This document shows, in pieces, positions 57,810-64,000 of a stretch of 64,000 nt of DNA. Both the position numbers and the translations under genes were made by a program. The notes under the pieces were generated by a model. It searched no databases, had not been told where the DNA came from, and saw only the letters and a list, made by a program, of their open reading frames with translations. The DNA is from Lophium mytilinum (lineage: Eukaryota; Ascomycota; Dothideomycetes; Mytilinidiales; Mytilinidiaceae): NCBI GenBank assembly GCA_010093605.1, contig MU004193.1, positions 875,520 through 939,519 on the forward strand, read 5' to 3'. Every line of letters begins with the position of its first letter. Position 1 is the first letter of the stretch.

Positions 57810-60800
57810 TCAATACTTAACAGCATATTGGCTTCTCACAAAAACCGGCACCGGCTTCTCCTCGAGCCAATCTTCCTCGTCCCTCAACTCCCAATGGAAC
57901 AGCTGCTCTCTCCCTACCGACCTCGTCAGGCTCTGCTTGACCTCATGCAGTTTCTTCAGGTAACTGATGTCCCACTCTACGACCAAGCGCGTATGGGCGA
58001 AGCGCTCGACGACAAGCAATCGACCAGCGGACAGGGGAAAGGTTTGATTCGGCTGGAGCCCACTGATACTCCATCGATTCTGCTGTTTATGCTGCTTGCG
58101 TGAGTAAGATGTTGATGGTGTATGTTTGAGAGATGATGGCAGTATAGTAGCGGGGGATGACCAACTTTTCTCTCCGACAGCCTTAATTCGAGCCCCTTAG
58201 GCAGCGGTGCGGCGCGATTGACGCACAGTGCCGTTTCAAGCACCGGCAAGCCAAGATTTGACGCGTTCGACTTGTCCCTTATTTGACATCTTCCACCATA
58301 CTTGTAGTCTGTCTGCAGGCAATCCTCCGTCATGACCGCAAACGTGCATTTCGTTTCTGAGTCTGCCAGGAAGCCTGTCCAGCTATGTGGGTTTTGTCGC
58401 AGCTGGACTCTGTACCTTTCATCGTCTTTCGTCACCCACAAGGCGCGTAGCGTGCGGTCTTGGTCCACGTTTGAGTGGCGCAGTCCCTCCAGGCACCATG
58501 AGACGAGCTGGCCGAGATCACGCCGCCATTCCCGGTGCTTGTTGTAGAGATCGCGGAAAGCACGGCGGTCGCGGGATTCGATGGCTTCGTGGAAGGCCTT
58601 TTCACAAGCAAAAGGAGCAGTGCTACTTTTGCAGGTCTCGAGCCAGCTTCGCATGGTTGGGGTGTTGATGATGGATTTCAGGCGGCGGCGGCGGGCATTG
58701 TGGCTGCAGAGGGAAACTTCGAGACCGATGAAGTGTTCGAGAATGGCGGGATTACGGTTGCCGTTATTGTGTTTCCATGCGTCGCAGATAGCATCTTTCA
58801 GAGTAACACCCGAGCGCCTCTAAGGAGGAGTCAGTATCCCCATACTACAATTGCATTCCGTTCACGTGTTTGAAAGTAGCTCGATGGAGCTTAAGAGAGC
58901 GGTAGACAATGGACAAGGTTGTTTCTATAAGGCAAGCTATGCCGGAAATGTAAGGCTGGGAGCTGGTACAACGCACCTTGTAGGTTTTACTAGCGCCAAT
59001 AGCCACGCCATAAGCACCAACATTCGCACCTACAGTTTCTTCTGCTAACACTCTAGTCGGCGGTCGAGTGCCCAGGTCGTCTAGCATGTTGGTCATGTGA
59101 AGACGTCGAAGAAACTCGTGCGAGGAGATTTTGCAAGCAGGGTTGACTTTCAATTGTGATGTTCTTGACCAATTAGCAAAATTTGATGGAACGTAGATTT
59201 AGTGACCGGCATTACCTCTTTTCAATCTCAGTAGACGCTCCGATGAGTAGCCTAGCACCTGGCTCGATGGCCCCGGCGACCTTCGAATTCGCCTCCTTTT
59301 CCCCACGCGGTATCCAGTGACTAGGAACTTCATTCTCTTCTACCTCTGGAGCCGTCTGATCGCCATACCAGTGAACAATGGAGCCGGATCCTGTGTCGTA
59401 CTTGATAACGGAGTCCGAATCCTCTGTCTGCTTCGCCGCCCAGACGGGACCCCAGATGTCCGCAAAGTCATCGATCGTAGTTGATAGATACAAGGGCTGG
59501 TTGTCGTCCCATAGGAGGCTGCTTTGAAACGTCCACACTTTATGGGAACCAAGAAAGCCGTCGAGACAGCTCAGCGACCTTCGGCGAATCATAATGCCCT
59601 CGCTACCGTCGACAACATAGGTCCAAGCGGCTGTGATTTTGGCGAAATCGAGGTCTTCACCAAGATAATTTGCGTCGAATCGTTCGATATGTGCACCGCA
59701 GTAGGAGATGATGCTTATATCGAGGACCATGGCTACTTTGCGCCACATACCTACTTGTCCGCTCCTACTGATAGAATTGCCCTTGGGTAGACGTAGCCGG
59801 TCGAGGATGTTTTCGCATCGGCGGGTAATATCTTTGAGTTTCTTGACTAACTCGGGGGGTACTTTATGACTCTGACCCAATTTAGAGATTATCATCTCTA
59901 AGCTTTCCTCGAATACAGCACCTAGATGGGCGATTTTGTCAATTTCGATTCTGGTCAGACGTGCAACGCCTGGCCGATGACGATCCACGCTCAATACACT
60001 GATTGACGTGTCGCAATACCGAGAAGCCACCATCTTAGCAAGATTCGACTTGATCTGGAGCATCAAGTTTCGACATTCCAGTACGTGAAAGGCCCAGGAT
60101 GCGAAAGCCTCCCTAGATGAGGCTTCTTGGGCGCTGCTACCTGAATCTTTTGAGGACCGTGATCGTTCATTGCAGAAAGACATGATGAGATCATCGTAGT
60201 TTTTCGATTGGTTACTAGCTGTTCCTCCGTCTCCGTGGAAATCGAAGTTCAATAAGTAACGTCCATGTGGATATGCTTGCCGATTCTCACGTTTCAGCAA
60301 GAAGAGAGCAGAGTTCCCAGCAACATTTGCCTCAAGCTCTTCAAGATCGCAATAGTACCTCTCAGGTCGGATAAGTCTTTCATCACGATTTAGTTCTGGC
60401 GGCAGATCATCCAGAGAGGCAGTCGAGATTTCGGTCTCTAGGTCCGAGTTCACGTGATTTTCTTCATCGTCGTCGAAAACGGAGGCGGCAATGTCAGACT
60501 GAGTATCGATACTCTCGGACTTTTTCAGAGCAGGAGAAGGCATCCCTGAGTACTTTCGAGATGAGACGGGTGCTGGCGTATGCGACTTGCGTTGGACGGC
60601 CCATTCTGGGATAGTGGTGATGCTGGTCCTCTGCATTGATCCAACTGACAAGGCACCAGCAGCCTGCGCATAGGTGAGCGGGCCATCACTGTCTTGTCTA
60701 TTGAGAGTGATGATTGGCGAGGACTGTGTTCGAGTTTGTAGAACTGGATCCGGATGTTTCGAGCTCCGCCGCTTGGGCTTTCTTTCCCAAGTGTTCGGCT

Positions 60801-61129
60801 CGTCTCCAAACCAGTCGTCTGGGCTAGTGTTAGGTTTGTATGAGGCTCTAACGAGGAGGCTCACCAGGCTGCGGCTTCGGACTCGTTCCTCCTAGCGATC
60901 TCTGCTCGCCGGGACCAATAATGAACGAAGTTCGAGACGGCGATGGAGCGCTGGAACGGCGCACATCCTGCGTCTTCAAATTTGGGGTTAGGTCACGTTG
61001 GCTTTCTTTCTTCCCGCGTGGTGCTTTGCTAGATGCAGGGCGGGCATCGTCTCTCCCACGGCTGATGGGCCGGCGGCTGTCCAGGTGGGCCAGGCTTTTG
61101 ATTTGTTTGGTCAGATTGACGGCCGACAT
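57810..61129 (-). CDS. Large fungal protein of unknown function
   Basis: Five exons: 61129-60865, 60818-59216, 59163-58977, 58819-58166 and 58091-57810, giving 996 residues. The start is MSAVNLTKQIKSLAHLDSRR; the first 150 residues are basic and Ser-rich. Conserved-looking blocks include KPQPDDWFGDEPNTWERKP, ASWAFHVLECRNLMLQIKSN, VWTFQSSLLWDDNQPLYLST with TIDDFADIWGPVWA, QLKVNPACKISSHEFLRRL and NPAILEHFIGLEVSLCSHNA. This pattern belongs to an expanded, unnamed family in filamentous ascomycetes; no catalytic motif is visible. The second acceptor is chosen (CCCAG at 60819) because only it keeps the frame. The last intron (donor GTTGGT at 58165) is the weakest call; the acceptor could be AAG three bases upstream instead of CAG. 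Confidence 0.75.
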
Positions 61130-62078
61130 GTCGCAGAGAAGAGACAGGCGGGGCCCATGTGCAGATTGGGCTCAAGCGTGGCCTGCCAGCAAACGCATGC
61201 ATATGAAGTCGGGGAAGAAGAGGCCTGACTGATGAGGCGCGGGGTGGTAGGATGGGCAGTGTGCTGCATGACTGCCGAGCGCCTTTATGCAGGCGACGCA
61301 TCCACGCACAGCCTCGAAGCTGATTCTGTGTGCGACACAAGCAGCGGTCAAGGGAGATGGATTATCAGTAGTGTCATGCTCCGTGCCTGAATCAATGTTG
61401 CGATAGATGGGCAGATGGGTACGAAGATTGATGAGAAGGTTGCAAGCGTCGATGCCCAAGGGGTAGAGTACTTTGAGGCACGCAAAGGCGTGGCATACAG
61501 GGCTTCTAATACCTCACATTTGAGCATATTGCATGTGACTCTGGAAGAGAAAAAGACGTTGAGATATCAAAAAGGTACCAACCTCAACCCTCGCGTTGCA
61601 GAAAAAGCAACGACGTCTCGGCCACTGAGCGGCCCCTACCGCTACGCTGGAAGGAGGGTAGATTATCGACGGTTCCCCCACACTGGACATAGGGTGGACA
61701 TGGCGGCGCGGGTGCGGGATAGGATGGGGAAAAGATGGAGAATAGCGGCGGTCGGGGAAGCTCCATTGACAAGGACTCGCCCCAGGGCCATCAGCCTATG
61801 CAATCGACGTCGACTATAAATTGCTTGCGCGCCCTCGCTGTCTAACAGCCGTCCTCTGCTGCTTGCCATTCGCATACTCGCTGCTTACTGCCCAGATCTT
61901 GCGTCGTACCTGCCCCTCATCGCCGTCCCTTCTGCGTGAAAGAACCCCGTCGCTGCCCCTGCCATTGCCACTATTTAACTTCCTTTTCCCTCACGCTTCC
62001 TCTCACCACTCTCACCACTTCTTCCACCCAAAGCGACCACTTCACGTACCCTCCAGCATCCCAATTGACACCGCAACC
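61130..62078. promoter_or_regulatory. Divergent intergenic region of the unknown-protein and HAD genes
   Basis: About 950 bp. It holds a good TATA box (listed separately), and a CT-rich leader at 61950-62060 before the HAD gene start. Open frames inside it lack motifs. Confidence 0.45.
61815..61820 (+). promoter_or_regulatory. Candidate TATA box of the HAD gene
   Basis: TATAAA in the context CGACTATAAATTGC, about 260 bases upstream of the ATG at 62079. A pyrimidine-rich tract lies between it and the start codon. Confidence 0.5.
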
Positions 62079-62874
62079 ATGGGCAAAGTCAGTCTCCCCT
62101 CCAATTCCCTCCGAATGCCCCGCTGACCCCGCTCAGATCACCACCATCCTCTTCGACTGCGACAACACGCTCGTCCTGTCCGAAGAGCTCGCCTTCGAAG
62201 CCTGTGCCGAGCTCGCCAACGAGATCCTCGAGTCCAAGGGCGAGACCGACCGCTACACTGGCCCCTCACTCCTCAAGGACTTCGTCGGCCAGAACTTCCG
62301 CGGCATGATGACGTCTCTGTGCAAGAAATACAACTTCACTCTCACCGACTCGGAATTCGACGCCTACGTCGACCGTGAGCTGGGCAAGGTCATCGAAACA
62401 CTCGAGAAGAAGGCCCAGCCGTGCCCCGGTGTCGTGAGCGAGCTCGACGCCCTCTTCGCAAAGAAGCACTACCTGCTCGCTGTCGTCTCGTCGTCGGCCC
62501 TCAGCCGAGTCGTCGCCAGCATCAAGAAGACGGGTCTGGACAAGTACTTCAAGGACAACCACGTCTACAGCGCTGCCACCTCGCTACCCAAGCCAACTTC
62601 CAAGCCCGACCCGGCCATCTACATCCACGCCTGCAAGGACCTGGGCGTCACCACCGCCGAATGTGTCGCAGTCGAGGACAGCCGCTCGGGTGCCACGGCT
62701 GCCAAGAGGGCGGAGATCCCGCTGATCGGCTACGTTGGCCCGTACGAAGCAGAGGAGCAGCAGACCATGTACGACATGCTCAAGAACGAGTGCGGCGCCA
62801 TCTACGTCATGCGTCACTGGGAGGAATTCCCCAAGGCCCTCGAGGCGGTCGAGGCGGCTGTGGCGAAGCTATAG
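62079..62874 (+). CDS. HAD-superfamily hydrolase (phosphoglycolate/phosphoglucomutase-like)
   Basis: Two exons: 62079-62087 and 62137-62874, giving 248 residues. The first exon encodes only Met-Gly-Lys and ends at GTCAGT; the acceptor CGCTCAG opens ITTILFDCDNTLVLSEELAF. HAD motifs are intact: DCDNT (nucleophile Asp10, Asp12), VVSSSA (motif II), KPTSKPDP (motif III Lys) and VEDSRSG (motif IV). A helical cap (about 18-85) puts it in subfamily I with phosphoglycolate phosphatase and beta-phosphoglucomutase relatives. The substrate is not evident; a small sugar or polyol phosphate is likely. The start in CAACCATGGG is strong, and the intron-first structure is supported because no other ATG lies close upstream of the catalytic motif in frame. 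Confidence 0.9.
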
Positions 62875-64000
62875 ATTGCTGGACTCTGACATCGGCATCG
62901 GCATCAGCATCGGGAGCACTGACTAGAGCGTTTGTTGCAGCATGCGAGCTTGCGTTTCAAAGACTTGTGGTATGTTAGACGACCTGGCATGATTTATGGA
63001 CACAGTCCCGGCATCATCATCAACGAACATAGACGTAGCGAATCGATTCCATGCGCACACTGTTGTCTCTATCAAAACGCCGAAATCTTTTTTTGGCAGG
63101 TGAAACTTTTAAAAGCTAATGCATTGCTGGTGATCGTCGAGCCAGGCTACCTAGGATGTATTCTTCGTCTCCACTGTGGGTACCGACCTAACCATAAATC
63201 CCGAACAGTCGATCCCCACCGTCCAGTGGTACTCCTTTTTCAGTACCGTCCTATTATTATACCATACAACAGGTACCTAGGTAGTATCATATCCACATTC
63301 TTAATTTTCACGTTCCCCTATCTTACGCTGCTTTACGATGATTCAGTCTCTTTCATTCCCATGGATTTCACTTGAACTCCAACCACTAGTATCACATCCA
63401 TATCCCCCGTGATCGCATTACCCACCATCAAAATCGATTGCCTTAACGGTTCCATGGCTCGAATATCCGATCCTCAACCCTGGCACTCTCGTGCACTGAA
63501 TATTTTCTCTCCTACTCGAACCATAAATTCTCATCTGTCTTCTTCCTTTCTCAAATCCTGCTGCCACAGCTGCCCGAAATCTACACAGAGATGGAAAACG
63601 TGATAACCAGCATAGCAGCTTTGAATAGAAAGTTAAACCGCCCCTACGACTCGCTAGGTCGCTCGGTCCCCTCGATTCCGGTACGTAAGCCCCCAACACA
63701 GATAAAAAATTTCCCAGCGATATGTCTGGTTGAAAGAATACTCAGGGAGTTATTCCAAGACAACCACTGCTACGCCACTACTTAGGGTACCCCCACAGGT
63801 CTTGAAGAGCCGAGGGCGATGTCGAACTTCAAGCAATGCAGATTAGACTGCCGCTTGACTAACTGCCTGCTCAGCAGCCAGGCTACCCCCAACAGTGGTG
63901 TTGAGTGGGCAAATTGGACAGTGGTGTCTTGGAATTCCCTGAAGGAGCGTCTCACGCGGCTTAACCTGTTATTAATATCGGTTTTCTTACTCTGGCTTTG
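62875..64000. other. Gene-free right end of the window
   Basis: About 1.1 kb after the HAD gene. The open frame 62932-63375 lacks motifs and begins inside the 3' untranslated region. No RNA, repeat or gene start was recognised. Confidence 0.4.

Noticed and set aside
1-64000. CRISPR array, prokaryotic operon, rRNA or secondary-metabolite cluster
   Set aside because: No regularly spaced short direct repeats with unique spacers, no Shine-Dalgarno-linked genes, no rRNA sequence and no synthase backbone genes were seen; the segment is fungal nuclear DNA.

Overview
The window looks like a chromosome segment of a filamentous ascomycete (Pezizomycotina), probably a dothideomycete. The reasons are short 45-80 bp GT-AG introns with CTAAC-type branch points, intron-bearing nuclear tRNAs, fungal-only families (Mdm34, Spt8, a SAD-3/Hrr1-type NFX1 helicase), and repeats whose copies differ mostly by CpA-to-TpA and TpG-to-TpA changes, the pattern of repeat-induced point mutation (RIP). 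The class-level placement is inference. All exon joins were made by hand from splice signals, and every spliced reading frame was checked to be a multiple of three.

Layout. (1) 1-1789 holds the 5' three exons of a Pro/Gln-rich protein on the minus strand; its 3' end lies off the left edge. (2) 1790-14381 is a gene desert of about 12.6 kb. It contains one weak two-exon ORF (2717-3018), a 595 bp inverted-repeat transposon with a 9 bp target duplication (5939-6551), clusters of CACGTG sites, and a tandem LTR-internal-LTR-internal-LTR miniature retrotransposon with a 5 bp target duplication (11482-12731). (3) 14382-23810 holds a SAD-3/Hrr1-like helicase (minus), a 3.3 kb gap with a decayed ORF, and the SAGA subunit Spt8 (plus). 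(4) 23811-25579 contains a diverged tandem repeat of about 172 bp period. (5) 25580-45558 is gene-dense and mostly housekeeping: Mdm34, a UPF0045/Ecm15-like protein, Cdc37, an Rtt103-like CID protein, clathrin light chain, a CCDC47-like ER protein, an unnamed LPREL-motif protein, a small membrane protein, a SET-domain protein, tRNA-Tyr, a membrane-anchored spermidine-synthase-like protein and a CCDC97-like protein. (6) 45558-57116 is more accessory: an allantoate-permease-type MFS transporter, two secreted proteins, a GFA-family protein and two intron-containing tRNA-Gln isoacceptors. (7) 57810-62874 holds a 996-residue unknown protein and a divergent HAD-family phosphatase with a 9 bp first exon.

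Functional themes. No biosynthetic cluster, CRISPR array or operon-like unit is visible. Several pairs are divergent with short shared promoters: UPF0045/Cdc37, Rtt103/clathrin light chain, the synthase-like/CCDC97 pair, and the unknown/HAD pair. The most unusual gene is the secreted protein at 55410-57116. Each of its repeats sits in its own exon, and the repeats are separated by Lys-Arg dibasic sites, as in a Kex2-processed repeat precursor. The repeat content of the left third is the best-resolved non-genic structure.
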